A stretch of DNA of 50,513 bases, taken from the NCBI GenBank assembly GCA_018304295.1, contig JAGVWK010000008.1:1-50513 (forward strand). The letters run 5' to 3'. Below the pieces are notes generated by a model. It was given only the letters and a program-made list of their open reading frames with translations. It was not told the DNA's origin and did not search any database. This stretch comes from Microcaldota archaeon (GTDB taxonomy: Archaea; Micrarchaeota; Micrarchaeia; Anstonellales; Anstonellaceae). The translations under genes and the position numbers were made by a program. Shown one piece after another: positions 34,231 to 43,225 of this stretch (position 1 is the stretch's first letter; the number at the start of each line of letters is the position of its first letter).

Positions 34231-34734
34231 TTGGACGAAAAAATACTTTCAATTGTAAGCGCGAAACTGAAAAAATGGGAAGGCATTCCGATAAGCGAGG
34301 ACAAGCTCAAGGAAATACGCGACGAGGTTTACAAGCGCACAAAAAGCAACAAGTTTGCGCCCTTTTCCAACATAAAGAAATGGGTAAAGCACGCCCGCAT
34401 TGAGCTTAAGCGCGCGCAAAAGCCGGCCGCAAAAGCCCATCCGGTTATAAGGGCAAAAAAGGCGGAGCGCATGCAGGAAGAGCCACTGCGCGCAGCACCC
34501 GTGCAGGTGCCTGAGTTTTCCAAGGCGGTTGAGGCTTCCGTGAACGAGCTTAAGCTTTCCACGCAGCCGCATTTGCAGGAAGTGCCCCTTCCAAAGCCCA
34601 CAATAGTGTTTGACAAGGTGTATTTGCAAAGCATAAAGCACGAGATTGCAGGCATACGCCAAGTGATGGAGCGCGTGTCGCGCCAGCTTGACAAGCTTGA
34701 GCACGAGCTCTCTTCGCACCGCCCGGACGACTAA
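34231..34734 (+). CDS. Hypothetical basic, coiled-coil protein
   Basis: 167 aa starting at TTG 34231, chosen because aggtgat lies just before it. Residues 1-75 are basic and helical (LKEIRDEVYKRTKSNKFAPF, IKKWVKHARIELKRAQK), the middle is Pro-rich, and the end is a coiled coil (IAGIRQVMERVSRQLDKLEH). The gene ends 13 nt before the permease gene. No family recognised. Confidence 0.6.
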   Translation: MDEKILSIVSAKLKKWEGIPISEDKLKEIRDEVYKRTKSNKFAPFSNIKKWVKHARIELKRAQKPAAKAHPVIRAKKAERMQEEPLRAAPVQVPEFSKAVEASVNELKLSTQPHLQEVPLPKPTIVFDKVYLQSIKHEIAGIRQVMERVSRQLDKLEHELSSHRPDD

Positions 34735-34747
34735 AAAGCCTGATTGC

Positions 34748-35953
34748 ATGCAAAAGGAACTTTTCCTTTATGCGCTGCACGGCCTCATGCAGCGGTCCCT
34801 TCGCTCCTACCTTACGATACTCGGAGTAGTTATAGGGATTTTTTCCGTATTCATACTTGTTTCAATAGGCCAAGGGGTAACTGCAAGCGTGAACTCCGAG
34901 CTTGAGGCATTTGGCTCAAGCACGATAGTGGTTTCCCCCGGCTCGCTCATGGCCGCAAGCCCCGGCCCCAACGCCCCTCCGATGAGCGGCAGGTTTTTCC
35001 TTAAGGATTTGCGCCTGCTTGAGCGCGTGGACGGCATAGATTTTCTCACCCCATACCTCTATGGGAGGATAGGGATGGAATACAAGGGCGAGCAGCTTTC
35101 CGCAACAGTGCTTGGAATAGAAGCAACAAACTTCCAGCGCGCAGTTTCCACTTTGGAAATAGAGGATGGACGGTTCATCCGCGAGGGCGACAGGCAGGTG
35201 CTTGTGATAGGCAGCAAAATTGCAACCGAATATTTCAATGATGACCTTTACGTGAACAGCGTTGTTGACATCGGCGGGAAAAAATACCGCATAGCAGGCA
35301 TCATGAAGGCAACGGGCGGAACCCTTGACGACACCGACACAAGCATTTACGCGCCCATTGAGGATGTGCGCGAGGTGCTCGGCAGCCTTCTTGCGCGCGA
35401 CGAGATACACGGGATGTACATAATAACAAAAGAAGGGTATGATGTTGAAGAAGTGGCAGAGGACATAAAATTCACGCTGCGCTCTCAGCGGGGGCTGCTT
35501 GAGGGCGAAGAGGATTTCACAATGGTTACTCCTGCATTCATAAGCGAGCAGGTGGGCATAATAACCGGCCTTCTCACCGCCTTTCTTGGCGGAATAGCCG
35601 CAATTTCCCTTCTTGTGGGCAGCGTTACGATTGCAAACACGATGTTCATGTCGGTTCTTGAACGCTACAGCGAGATTGGCGTGCTCAAGGCAATAGGCGC
35701 AAAGCAGGGCGACATACTTAAGATTTTCATTTTTGAAAGCGCAATAATAGGCTTGGCGGGAGGGGCAATAGGCATCCTTATAGGGATTATGGTTGCGCAG
35801 GTGCTATCCCTTTTTGCGGTTCCGGTTTCAATCAGCATGGAGCTTGCGGCTTTCTGCCTTTTCTTCTCCCTTGTGATAGGGGTCGTTGCAGGGTATTTCC
35901 CTGCTAAAAATGCAGCGCAAATGGTTCCTGTTGAAGCGCTTCGCACGGAGTGA
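34748..35953 (+). CDS. MacB/FtsX-type ABC transporter permease
   Basis: 401 aa from ATG 34748. Topology of MacB-type permeases: TM1 after SLRSYLTILGVVIGIFSVFI, a large extracytoplasmic domain (about 45-270) with FGSSTIVVSPGS, then three C-terminal TM segments around SVTIANTMFMSVLERYSEIG and VLKAIGAKQGDILKIFIFES. No ABC ATPase gene is adjacent, so its ATPase partner must be elsewhere. Substrate unknown; lipoprotein or peptide export are family themes. Confidence 0.88.
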   Translation: MQKELFLYALHGLMQRSLRSYLTILGVVIGIFSVFILVSIGQGVTASVNSELEAFGSSTIVVSPGSLMAASPGPNAPPMSGRFFLKDLRLLERVDGIDFLTPYLYGRIGMEYKGEQLSATVLGIEATNFQRAVSTLEIEDGRFIREGDRQVLVIGSKIATEYFNDDLYVNSVVDIGGKKYRIAGIMKATGGTLDDTDTSIYAPIEDVREVLGSLLARDEIHGMYIITKEGYDVEEVAEDIKFTLRSQRGLLEGEEDFTMVTPAFISEQVGIITGLLTAFLGGIAAISLLVGSVTIANTMFMSVLERYSEIGVLKAIGAKQGDILKIFIFESAIIGLAGGAIGILIGIMVAQVLSLFAVPVSISMELAAFCLFFSLVIGVVAGYFPAKNAAQMVPVEALRTE

Positions 35954-35957
35954 TAAG

Positions 35958-36728
35958 ATGCATTTTTTCCTTCCAACAGCCTCTTTTTTGATAGGGCTTC
36001 TTGCGGGCTTTGCAGGCGGTATTTTTGGCATAGGCGGCGCAGCCCTCACGCTCCCGCTCTTTCACGTGGTGCTTGGGCTTGGCGGAAACGTTGCAATCGC
36101 AACAGCGCTCCCCCTCACAATACCTACGGCGCTTTCAGGCGCATGGACATATTTGCGCCACGGGCTGCTCAAAAAAAGGACAATACTTGTGTGCGCCATA
36201 GCAGGCTCGCTTTTTTCCATTTTGGGCGCGCTTTTCACGGGCATGTTCTCAAGCCTTGCGCTCATGCTTGCAACCGGCTTTCTTTTTGTGTTCCTTGCCT
36301 TTGCAATACGCTCGCAAAAGCCGCTTCCCAAAATTGAAAAAGTGTGCACTTTGCGCGAAAAAGTCGCAAGGACGGCCGGCATAGGCGCAATTTCAGGCTT
36401 CATATCCGGCTTTTTTGGCATAGGCGGCGGCCCCATACTTGTGCCCCTTCTTGCATATGCGCGCCAAATTCCGCTCAAAAAGGCAATCCCCTGCTCGCTT
36501 GCAATAATAGGGATTTATGCAATCCCCGGCTCCATCGCCCACTACTTCCTTGGCAACATAGACCTTGCGGTTTTCGTGCCTGCCGCATTTGGCACAATAA
36601 TTGGCGCGCAGATTGGCGCGCGCATGTCCATTGGGATAAAAGAGGCAAGGATGAAGCGCCTTTTCTCGCTGCTTCTCTTTTTGCTTGGCGCAACCCTCAT
36701 AATAAACGAGCTATTGCACCTGCTGTAA
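35958..36728 (+). CDS. TauE/SafE family membrane transporter
   Basis: 256 aa from ATG 35958, 4 nt after the permease stop. Two homologous halves each start with the family turn: LAGFAGGIFGIGGAALTLPL and SGFISGFFGIGGGPILVPLL. About eight TM segments. Family members export sulfite, sulfoacetate or other organic anions; the substrate here cannot be told. Confidence 0.88.
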   Translation: MHFFLPTASFLIGLLAGFAGGIFGIGGAALTLPLFHVVLGLGGNVAIATALPLTIPTALSGAWTYLRHGLLKKRTILVCAIAGSLFSILGALFTGMFSSLALMLATGFLFVFLAFAIRSQKPLPKIEKVCTLREKVARTAGIGAISGFISGFFGIGGGPILVPLLAYARQIPLKKAIPCSLAIIGIYAIPGSIAHYFLGNIDLAVFVPAAFGTIIGAQIGARMSIGIKEARMKRLFSLLLFLLGATLIINELLHLL

Positions 36729-36863
36729 AGCGCGCACGGCAAAACACGTGCAACCGTGCAACGCATTCTGCGCAACCGGCTTTTGGGCGAAACTGCAGAA
36801 GGGAATTACGAAATCGCAGTTTGTAATAATAACCAATATTAACTTTACACCAATTAATATACC

Positions 36864-37247
36864 ATGGCAGGGGAAATGGCCCAAGAGGTTCCGTCCACTC
36901 CAATTGATTCCTCACCTTTTTTTCAGGAAAATTTGGAGGTCTATTCCGTTACAGTAGCAGACAGGACACACGGAGGGAAAGTTTTTATTGTCATTATCGG
37001 ATTTGAGCAGAAGTCTCTTGATTCTCTGCTTCCCACAAAGGATGGCGAAACAAAAGAAGGGCAATTGACAGTTAACATAAAAGGCCTGACCCAGATAGCC
37101 CCTCAACCGGGCACGCCAAGGGAAATGAAAATGATTTTACACCTGAATGAACGGGAATGGTCATCTCTAAAAACAGCCATAAACGTAGGCGACAAGGTAA
37201 AATTGGAAATCAAAATGGGCGAATTGACCCTAAATAAAATTGGTTGA
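36864..37247 (+). CDS. Hypothetical protein upstream of hicBA
   Basis: 127 aa, soluble, beta-rich (ENLEVYSVTVADRTHGGKVF, VFIVIIGFEQKSLDSLL). Its stop is 4 nt before hicB, so it is the first gene of a three-gene unit. Base and codon use are more AT-rich than the core genes and match hicBA, suggesting the unit was acquired together. The TATA-like aatatta lies about 28 nt upstream. No family recognised. Confidence 0.55.
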   Translation: MAGEMAQEVPSTPIDSSPFFQENLEVYSVTVADRTHGGKVFIVIIGFEQKSLDSLLPTKDGETKEGQLTVNIKGLTQIAPQPGTPREMKMILHLNEREWSSLKTAINVGDKVKLEIKMGELTLNKIG

Positions 37248-37251
37248 TATT

Positions 37252-37530
37252 ATGGACATTAAAGTGCGAGTTACGAAAGATGGCGATTTATTGGTTATCT
37301 CAGCAGTGGATCTAAATATAACCACTCAAGGCCGCACCATGGAAGAAGCAAAGGCAAATCTAGTGGAAGCGATAACTTTGTGCCTAGAAGATTCCGATTG
37401 GAGAGAATCGCACAATATCCAATCGAAAGAAAAGACAGAATTTCGGTCAGAAGAAAAAATGCCGAATATCGATTGGGAATCCATATGCTTGGGAAAAAAT
37501 TACCGGACGTCTCTGGTTTTGCCGTCCTGA
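37252..37530 (+). CDS. hicB: HicB family antitoxin, second module
   Basis: 92 aa from ATG 37252. HicB fold signs: DIKVRVTKDGDLLVISAVDL, NITTQGRTMEEAKANLVEAI, TLCLED. The C-terminal segment (KEKTEFRSEEKMPNIDWES) is not a standard DNA-binding domain. Overlaps the hicA start by 46 nt. Confidence 0.75.
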   Translation: MDIKVRVTKDGDLLVISAVDLNITTQGRTMEEAKANLVEAITLCLEDSDWRESHNIQSKEKTEFRSEEKMPNIDWESICLGKNYRTSLVLPS

Positions 37531-37724
37531 AGGCTTTTTGCAACAAAATGGGCTTTGCCGAAAAGAGCAGACGTGGCAGCCATGTTCTCATATGTGGCTC
37601 GCTAAATGGAAAAAAAGTCTGTTTTCCAGTACCTTTGCACGATCGTTTGTCTAAATACACACTTGTTGCAATAATACGGGAATCGGGTTTGACCAGAGCG
37701 GAATTTCTGGAGTTATTTAAATAA
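37485..37724 (+). CDS. hicA: HicA family mRNA interferase toxin, second module
   Basis: 79 aa from ATG 37485 (MLGKKLPDVSGFAVLKAF). HicA signs: catalytic His in SRRGSHVLICG, then VCFPVPLHDRLSKYTLVAII (the variant of the RGTL..I block), and LTRAEFLELFK. The long overlap with hicB is compact but typical of such pairs. Distinct in sequence from the module at 15.7 kb. Confidence 0.85.
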   Translation: MLGKKLPDVSGFAVLKAFCNKMGFAEKSRRGSHVLICGSLNGKKVCFPVPLHDRLSKYTLVAIIRESGLTRAEFLELFK

Positions 37725-37824
37725 ACAGGGGCTTGTGAAATTCATTTTACCACAGAAACAGCACCTCTTGCGCGTTATGCGCCCTGCTTTTATATTTTTC
37801 TTCCGATTTCCATTTGCGACCAAT

Positions 37825-38790
37825 ATGCTGCTGCCCAACATGAAGCTGAAGGTTCCGGAGTGCGAGCCACACATCGCCCTTGACCACGCGCAAGGGGAGC
37901 TTTGCTTTGTTTCCCATGCGCACAGCGACCACACCTCAGCCGTGCGTTCTCTTAAGCCCCTTTTTGCAACAGAAGAAACATTGCACTTGGCAAACGCAAA
38001 AACCGCGCATCCAATTCCCAAAAATATTTCCCTGCTTGGAGCCGGTCACATGCTTGGGGCTGCGCAGCTTTTTGCCCGGCTGGACGGCCAAAGCCTCACT
38101 TACACCGGGGATTTCAAGCTTTCCCCAAGCCTTACGTGCAAGGGCGCTCAAATAAAAGAGTGCGACACGCTCGTAATGGAAAGCACTTACGGCAGCCCAA
38201 GCATGCGCTTTCCATCGCGCGAAGAGGTGCTCTCTCACATGGAAAAATGGGTGAACGCAAACAGCTCAAAAAACGCGATAATATTCGGCGCATACACAAT
38301 GGGAAAAGCACAGGAGATTGTGAAATTCCTAAACGATTTTTGCGGCATAACCCCGATAGTGAGCAGCCGCATAGATTCAATTTGCGCAAAATACGAAGAG
38401 CTCGGAGTGCGCCTCTTGCGCGTGCGCAGCGGCACCGAAGAATCCAATGAAATGGCAAAAAGCCCTTTTGTGGCAGTAATGCCAAGCAGAAGCGTGAACC
38501 TCCAATTCGGCAGCTCGCTTTCAGGGGCGCTTAACATGAACGTCCTTACCGCGCTTGCAAGCGGCTGGGCGCATTCCTTTAGGCTTCCCGTTGACCGCGC
38601 CTTCCCGCTTTCAGACCATGCGGATTTTTCCGAAATGCTCCAATACATAGACTCCGCAAGCCCCAAAAAAATAGTGTGCGCGCTTGGGCGTGGGGAAGAG
38701 ATGGCAATGCATTTGAAAAAACTCGGCTATAACGCGATTGCGGACTCTCAAATAGGAGAGCGCATCGCAATGCAGGCAACCCTCAAATAG
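37825..38790 (+). CDS. Beta-CASP metallo-beta-lactamase-fold nuclease
   Basis: 321 aa from ATG 37825, about 30 nt from a TATA-like tttatattttt; ATG 37840 is also possible. MBL motif FVSHAHSDHTSAV (HxHxDH), GAGHMLGAAQ, YTGDFKLSPSL, and beta-CASP features MESTYGSP, FGAYTMGKAQE, and a late His in FPLSDHADFSEM. Predicted RNA or DNA exonuclease of the archaeal mRNA 3'-end-processing relatives; no KH domains, so not the full aCPSF1. Confidence 0.85.
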   Translation: MLLPNMKLKVPECEPHIALDHAQGELCFVSHAHSDHTSAVRSLKPLFATEETLHLANAKTAHPIPKNISLLGAGHMLGAAQLFARLDGQSLTYTGDFKLSPSLTCKGAQIKECDTLVMESTYGSPSMRFPSREEVLSHMEKWVNANSSKNAIIFGAYTMGKAQEIVKFLNDFCGITPIVSSRIDSICAKYEELGVRLLRVRSGTEESNEMAKSPFVAVMPSRSVNLQFGSSLSGALNMNVLTALASGWAHSFRLPVDRAFPLSDHADFSEMLQYIDSASPKKIVCALGRGEEMAMHLKKLGYNAIADSQIGERIAMQATLK

Positions 38791-38799
38791 GGGTGTTTT

Positions 38800-38916
38800 C
38801 AGCACACAAAAGGAACCTTTATTTCCCGCACGCACGCTCAGCACACAAAAGGAACCTTTATTTCCCGCACGCTTAAGGCAGTTGCTTTGAGCAAAAACCT
38901 ATTTCCCGCACGCACG
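38800..38916. repeat. Tandem copies of the 3' end of the 38.9-kb gene
   Basis: A 34-bp unit (cagcacacaaaaggaacctt + tatttcccgcacgc) occurs at 38800-38833 and 38839-38872. A third partial copy (acctatttcccgcacgcacg) overlaps the 3' coding end of the next minus-strand gene. On the minus strand each copy repeats that gene's last codons (KRACGK, stop) and sequence after it. Confidence 0.85.
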
Positions 38917-39198
38917 CTTAAGCTCATTGTAATGCATGTCCGCCATGCCGACTTCAACGTTCACTTTTGCGCCCACTTGGTCATACAGCTCAATTGCAAC
39001 AAGCACTTTTGCAAGGGGCAAATCCTTTACTTTTTGAACTTCCTTAACGTAACTGTAGGGGACTTTCACGCTCTCCTCGTCCGTTTTAAGGCAGATGCCC
39101 TCCTCGCACAGGAGTATGTGCCCTTTTTCATCAAACCCTGCGCTGTAAAGTGGTATGCGTGTTTTTACTGCGCCCATGGGCGTTTTTTCTTCTGCCAT
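38899..39198 (-). CDS. Hypothetical archaeal protein
   Basis: 99 aa from ATG 39198 (MAEEKTPMGAVKTRIPLYSA). Predominantly beta, pattern IPLYSAGFDEKGHILLCEEG, then VPYSYVKEVQKVKDLPLAKV, and a final helix. The layout recalls PH-like folds but this is weak. No metal or catalytic motif. Tandem copies of its 3' end follow it. Confidence 0.6.
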   Translation of the reverse strand: MAEEKTPMGAVKTRIPLYSAGFDEKGHILLCEEGICLKTDEESVKVPYSYVKEVQKVKDLPLAKVLVAIELYDQVGAKVNVEVGMADMHYNELKRACGK

Positions 39199-39293
39199 AT
39201 TACCATCCGCCGTTTGCATTTGCCCTTATGGCTGCACTTGCACTTGCCCATTTGTCCAATTACTTTTATATAACTTGCATCCATTTTATAGGC

Positions 39294-39809
39294 ATGGCAG
39301 CCGCTAACACTTATATGCGAGGGCAGGCAGCAATGGAATACCTTGTTACCTATGGATGGGCAATCCTCGCGCTGCTTGTGGTGCTTGCAGCGTTGGTTTC
39401 CTCGGGCATTTTCACCGCTTCGCGCTTTATCTGGGAGGAGTGCACTTTCCAGCCCAACCTTCAGTGCTCCCCCTTCATACTCTACTCCTCGGACTCCTCA
39501 TCCACATTGCAATTCAGCGTGCTTAACGGGCTTGGTTTTCCGGTGCGCTTTACCGGCATAAACGCAACGCTTGCAAACGGCGAGCAGATGAACGCGCTCC
39601 TTGAAGACACGGTAACGGAAGAAGGCACAAAAGCCGCTTTTACCACAACCCTTGCCTCGCCGCTCCCCAAAGGCAGCCGCCAGACAATATACGTGCAGCT
39701 TTCCTACGTTAACTGCCTCACAACTGACACTAATGCCTGCGACGAGGCAACCGCTTCGGGCGAATACGTCTCCTCAGGCAAGATACTTGCAAACGTGCAG
39801 CCGCAATAA
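39294..39809 (+). CDS. Class III signal peptide (pilin-like) protein
   Basis: 171 aa from ATG 39294, with the TATA-like ttttatataa about 25 nt upstream. The N-terminus MRGQAAMEYLVTYGWAILAL is a class III signal: cleavage after RG by a prepilin peptidase, then a hydrophobic helix that builds the filament core. The rest is a beta-rich, Cys-containing external domain (CTFQPNLQCSPFILYS). Similar single pilin-like genes are common in DPANN archaea. Confidence 0.85.
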   Translation: MAAANTYMRGQAAMEYLVTYGWAILALLVVLAALVSSGIFTASRFIWEECTFQPNLQCSPFILYSSDSSSTLQFSVLNGLGFPVRFTGINATLANGEQMNALLEDTVTEEGTKAAFTTTLASPLPKGSRQTIYVQLSYVNCLTTDTNACDEATASGEYVSSGKILANVQPQ

Positions 39810-39948
39810 CGTTTTGCCTTGCATCTCGCCTTCTTTTTTTGCCTCGTAAAAGACCAAAACGCTTTTAATGCTTTTATGCCCAATGCCTTTTGGCGATCAG
39901 GCATAACGGCAGCAAGGGCGTAAAATAAGTCCCAGAGCAGGGTTGGCA

Positions 39949-41649
39949 ATGATATTCCTATCCAGAATACGGATGCGCGGCTTCAAGTCTTTCAAGAACG
40001 CAGACATCTCCCTCTCGCGCGGCTTTATTTGCCTTGTAGGCCCAAACGGCTCGGGCAAGTCCAACGTAACAGACGCAATACGCTTTGCGCTGGGGGAAAG
40101 CGCGCTGCGCTCTTTGCGCGCAAAAAAAGTCTCAGAGCTCATCAATACCTCTTCAAAGCATGCGGAAGTTACCATTTACATAGACGGCGATCGCAAGCTT
40201 GAGGTAAAGCGCGCCATAAAGGACGACGGCAAAAGCGGCAAATGCATTTACCGCATAAACTCAAAGCGCGCAACGCGCGCAAGCGTTATGGAGGCACTGC
40301 GCCCGCTCGGCCTTGAGGTGGGCTCCCACAACATAATAGCGCAGGGGCAGGTGCAGCGCATAATAGAGCTCAATGCAAAAGAGCGGCGCGCCGTGATAGA
40401 TTCCGTTGCAGGCATAAGCGAGTTTGAGGAGAAAAAGAAAGAGGCAATGAACGAGCTTGAGAAGGTTGAGCGCAAGATTTCAGACTCCGGCATAATACTT
40501 TCCGAGCGCGTCGCATATTTGGGCGAGCTTGAGCATGAGCGAGATGCGGCGCTTGCGCACAACGACGCAACTGAAAAACGCAAAAGCGCGCGCTACACAA
40601 TAGTGAAGCGCGAGCACGAGCACCAAGGCAGGCAGCACTACGAAATTGCGCAAAAATCCATAAGCGCAAAGGCGGAGCTTGAAAAAGCCACCCTTGAGCT
40701 TTCTTCCTTGGACTTGCAGATTTCCTCCCTTGAGGCGCGCCGCGTGGAACTGTCCGCAAAAGTGAATTCCCAAAGCGCGCGCGAGGGCACGCTCAAGCAA
40801 ATAGAGGAGCTTCGCGTTTCCATTTCCGCCTCCACTGCCTCGCTTGCTGAAAGGAAAAAAGACCTTGCGCGCATTGTGGCGCGCCTAGGCGAACTCTCCT
40901 CAAAAAGGGCTGGGCAGAAAAACAAATCCCTTGCGCTCAGCGCTGAAATTGCAAAGCTTCGCAAGGAGCTTTCCTCCCTTGACGCGAAAATAGGCAAGAT
41001 GGAGCAGGAGCAAGAGGCAGGCACGGGCACAGAAATCTCCCAGATACGCACCTCCCTTGACTCGCTTGTTTCGCAGTTGCAGCAGCTTCGCGAGCAGCGC
41101 GCCTCCCTTGCCTCCGACATTTCAAAAAGCAAGGAGATGCACTCCATGCGCCTCTCTGAAATACAGTCCATTTCCTCAACCCTTCCAAAGCTTTCGGATT
41201 CGCGCCTTGAGGGCGAAAGGGCGAACTTGGGCGCGGAAATAGATTCAATTGCAAAGGAAATAGACAAAATTTTCTCGCAGGAAAAAGACCTTAACAAAAA
41301 CATCCCACTGCTTGATCGGCGCATGCTTGAGCTTAAGGAAAAGCATGCAATAATGCGCGCAAGCGCATCCGCATCGGCAACCAATCCCGCAATAGCCTCG
41401 GTGCTCTCAATGGGGCAGCACATAAAGGGGATATATGGAACAGTCGCCGACCTGATAAAATTTGAGCCCGAATATGCAAAAGCAATAGAGGCGGCGGCAG
41501 GAAGCCGCCTCACCTACGTGGTCGTTGAGAACATTGACGTTGCAACCGCGGCAATAGACAGGCTACGTTTTCTCCGATACGCTTCTTGTAAAGGACGTTG
41601 CAGCCGCAAAGAAAGTCGGAATAGGCAAGGCGCGCATGGCAACAATTGA
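39949..41649 (+). CDS. smc: SMC chromosome segregation protein, N-terminal part (broken in hinge)
   Basis: 567 aa from ATG 39949. N-terminal ATPase head: MIFLSRIRMRGFKSFKNADI, Walker A VGPNGSGKSNVTDAI, and the QGQVQRII Q-loop. Long coiled coil, then the first half of the hinge (IKGIYGTVADLIKFEPEYAK, AAGSRLTYVVVENI). After AIDRLR (about 41560) the frame leaves the family and ends with an unrelated tail (FLRYASCKGRCSRKESR). About 55 hinge residues are missing at the junction. If expressed alone it would be a half-SMC. Confidence 0.9.
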   Translation: MIFLSRIRMRGFKSFKNADISLSRGFICLVGPNGSGKSNVTDAIRFALGESALRSLRAKKVSELINTSSKHAEVTIYIDGDRKLEVKRAIKDDGKSGKCIYRINSKRATRASVMEALRPLGLEVGSHNIIAQGQVQRIIELNAKERRAVIDSVAGISEFEEKKKEAMNELEKVERKISDSGIILSERVAYLGELEHERDAALAHNDATEKRKSARYTIVKREHEHQGRQHYEIAQKSISAKAELEKATLELSSLDLQISSLEARRVELSAKVNSQSAREGTLKQIEELRVSISASTASLAERKKDLARIVARLGELSSKRAGQKNKSLALSAEIAKLRKELSSLDAKIGKMEQEQEAGTGTEISQIRTSLDSLVSQLQQLREQRASLASDISKSKEMHSMRLSEIQSISSTLPKLSDSRLEGERANLGAEIDSIAKEIDKIFSQEKDLNKNIPLLDRRMLELKEKHAIMRASASASATNPAIASVLSMGQHIKGIYGTVADLIKFEPEYAKAIEAAAGSRLTYVVVENIDVATAAIDRLRFLRYASCKGRCSRKESRNRQGAHGNN

Positions 41650-43225
41650 GGGCGAGCTTCTTGAGCGCTCAGGCATAATAACCGGCGGAAGCGCAAAAAG
41701 CAGCATACTTTCGCGCACCGCGCTGCAGACCCTTGAGAGGGAAATAGAAAGCCTGAAAAAGGAGCGCGAGGGCGCATATAGCGAGCTTTACTCAATACGC
41801 GAAACCATCTCACGCAAAAGGCGCGAAAAGGCAGAGGCTGAGATAAAGGCAAAGGGAATTGAGCTTGAGCTTGGCAGCATGGAGGCGGCGCGCAAGTCAA
41901 TTGAGTCCCTCAAGAAAAAAATCTCCCTTTTGCAAAAAGGCGCGCAGGAATTGCAGTCTCAAATTTTCCAGAAGGAAAAAAGCCTCGTTTCCCTTAATGG
42001 CAGCATTGACAAGATGCAGCAGGAGCGCGAGTCCCTCTCCTCCTCAATTGCAAGCGCGCAGGAGCTTGAAAAAGAGCAGGAGAGTGCGCAAGCATTGCAG
42101 CTTCGCTCATTGCTAAGCGACCACTCTGAGCTTGATTCTTCCATTAAGGCAAAAGAAAGCGAACTTTCACTTATGCGCGAGCAGGATGGCGAGCTTGAAA
42201 CCGAGCGCAAAAGCCTTTTTGCAGAGCAGGCAGAAGGCAAAAAACAGGCAGAGGCGCTTTCAGCAGGCATTGAAAAAGATTCGTCCCTACTTTCCCAAAA
42301 GGAAGAGGAGCTTTCCCACCTTAGCGCCTCCGCAAAGAAATTCTTTGCGCAGCTAAAAGCGCTTGAAGAGGAACTTTCAGGCATTTCCTCGCAGCGTGGA
42401 AAGTCGCAGTTTGCCTTTGATTCCCTTAACAAGCAGCTCTCAGAGCTTGAGGCAAAAAAAGCGATAATAGAAAGCAGGCTTGCGGACTACGCGGTGGAGC
42501 TTGAGAATTTCGGGCCAAATTTCCCTTCCTTGCTTGACGTGCCAAAAGCGCAGCTTGAAGAGCTCATAAAGGAGTGCGACGCGAAAATAACCTCCCTTGG
42601 CGCAGTGAACCTGAAAGCACCCGAGCTTTACGAGGAAAAGAAAAAGGACATTGACGGGGTGCGCTCAAAGCTTTCCCTTTTGGCGGACGAAAAAACAGCG
42701 GTGCTTCGCATGATGGACGAGATAGACGCAAAGAAGCGCGACATTTTCCTCTCCACCTTCAACGGAATTGCAGCGAATTTCAAGAAGCTCTTTAACCTCA
42801 TTTTCAAGGGCGAGGGAACGCTGCTTCTTGAGCAGCCCTCGGACCCGTTCAATTCCGGGCTGCAGATAAAGGTGCGCGACGAGCGCCACGAGCGCTACAT
42901 AGATTCCATGTCAGGGGGCGAAAAATCCCTTCTTGCGCTTCTTTTCATATTCGCAATACAGATGCACAAGGCATCCCCCTTCTACATCCTTGATGAGGCG
43001 GACGCTGCGCTTGACAAAGAGAATTCCCGCAAGCTTGCAGGGCTTTTGCGCCAGCTTTGCGCAAATACGCAGTTCATAGTGGTAAGTCACAACGATGCAA
43101 TACTCTCCTCTTCCGACATAGCACTTGGCGTGATGAAGACGGACGACGGCTCAAAAATAGTGGGGATACAGCTCACTACTGCCGCAAACATAGCAAAAGT
43201 GCGCAAAGTGCCGCAAGATGAATAG
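41558..43225 (+). CDS. smc: SMC C-terminal part, separate frame
   Basis: The continuing frame is open from 41558 (after a TAG) and reads GYVFSDTLLVKDVAAAKKVG, the end of the hinge, then GELLERSGIITGG. A long coiled coil follows, then the C-terminal head: signature SMSGGEKSLLALLFIFAIQM and Walker B PFYILDEADAALD, then VVSHND. The only internal start is ATG 41636 with a poor ribosome site. Either a pseudogene half, a genuinely split SMC, or an assembly error. Confidence 0.88.
   Translation, partial: TGYVFSDTLLVKDVAAAKKVGIGKARMATIEGELLERSGIITGGSAKSSILSRTALQTLEREIESLKKEREGAYSELYSIRETISRKRREKAEAEIKAKGIELELGSMEAARKSIESLKKKISLLQKGAQELQSQIFQKEKSLVSLNGSIDKMQQERESLSSSIASAQELEKEQESAQALQLRSLLSDHSELDSSIKAKESELSLMREQDGELETERKSLFAEQAEGKKQAEALSAGIEKDSSLLSQKEEELSHLSASAKKFFAQLKALEEELSGISSQRGKSQFAFDSLNKQLSELEAKKAIIESRLADYAVELENFGPNFPSLLDVPKAQLEELIKECDAKITSLGAVNLKAPELYEEKKKDIDGVRSKLSLLADEKTAVLRMMDEIDAKKRDIFLSTFNGIAANFKKLFNLIFKGEGTLLLEQPSDPFNSGLQIKVRDERHERYIDSMSGGEKSLLALLFIFAIQMHKASPFYILDEADAALDKENSRKLAGLLRQLCANTQFIVVSHNDAILSSSDIALGVMKTDDGSKIVGIQLTTAANIAKVRKVPQDE

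Noticed and set aside
36729-36863. rRNA or tRNA in the gap before the 36864 gene
   Set aside because: No cloverleaf or conserved rRNA motif; only a promoter-like AT-rich region.
38800-38916. CRISPR-like array
   Set aside because: Only two full copies, 5-nt spacing, and the unit matches the adjacent gene end.
41636-43225. SMC C-terminal half as an ordinary independent gene starting at 41636
   Set aside because: The frame encodes hinge sequence upstream of that ATG, and the ribosome site is poor, so a broken or split gene fits better.
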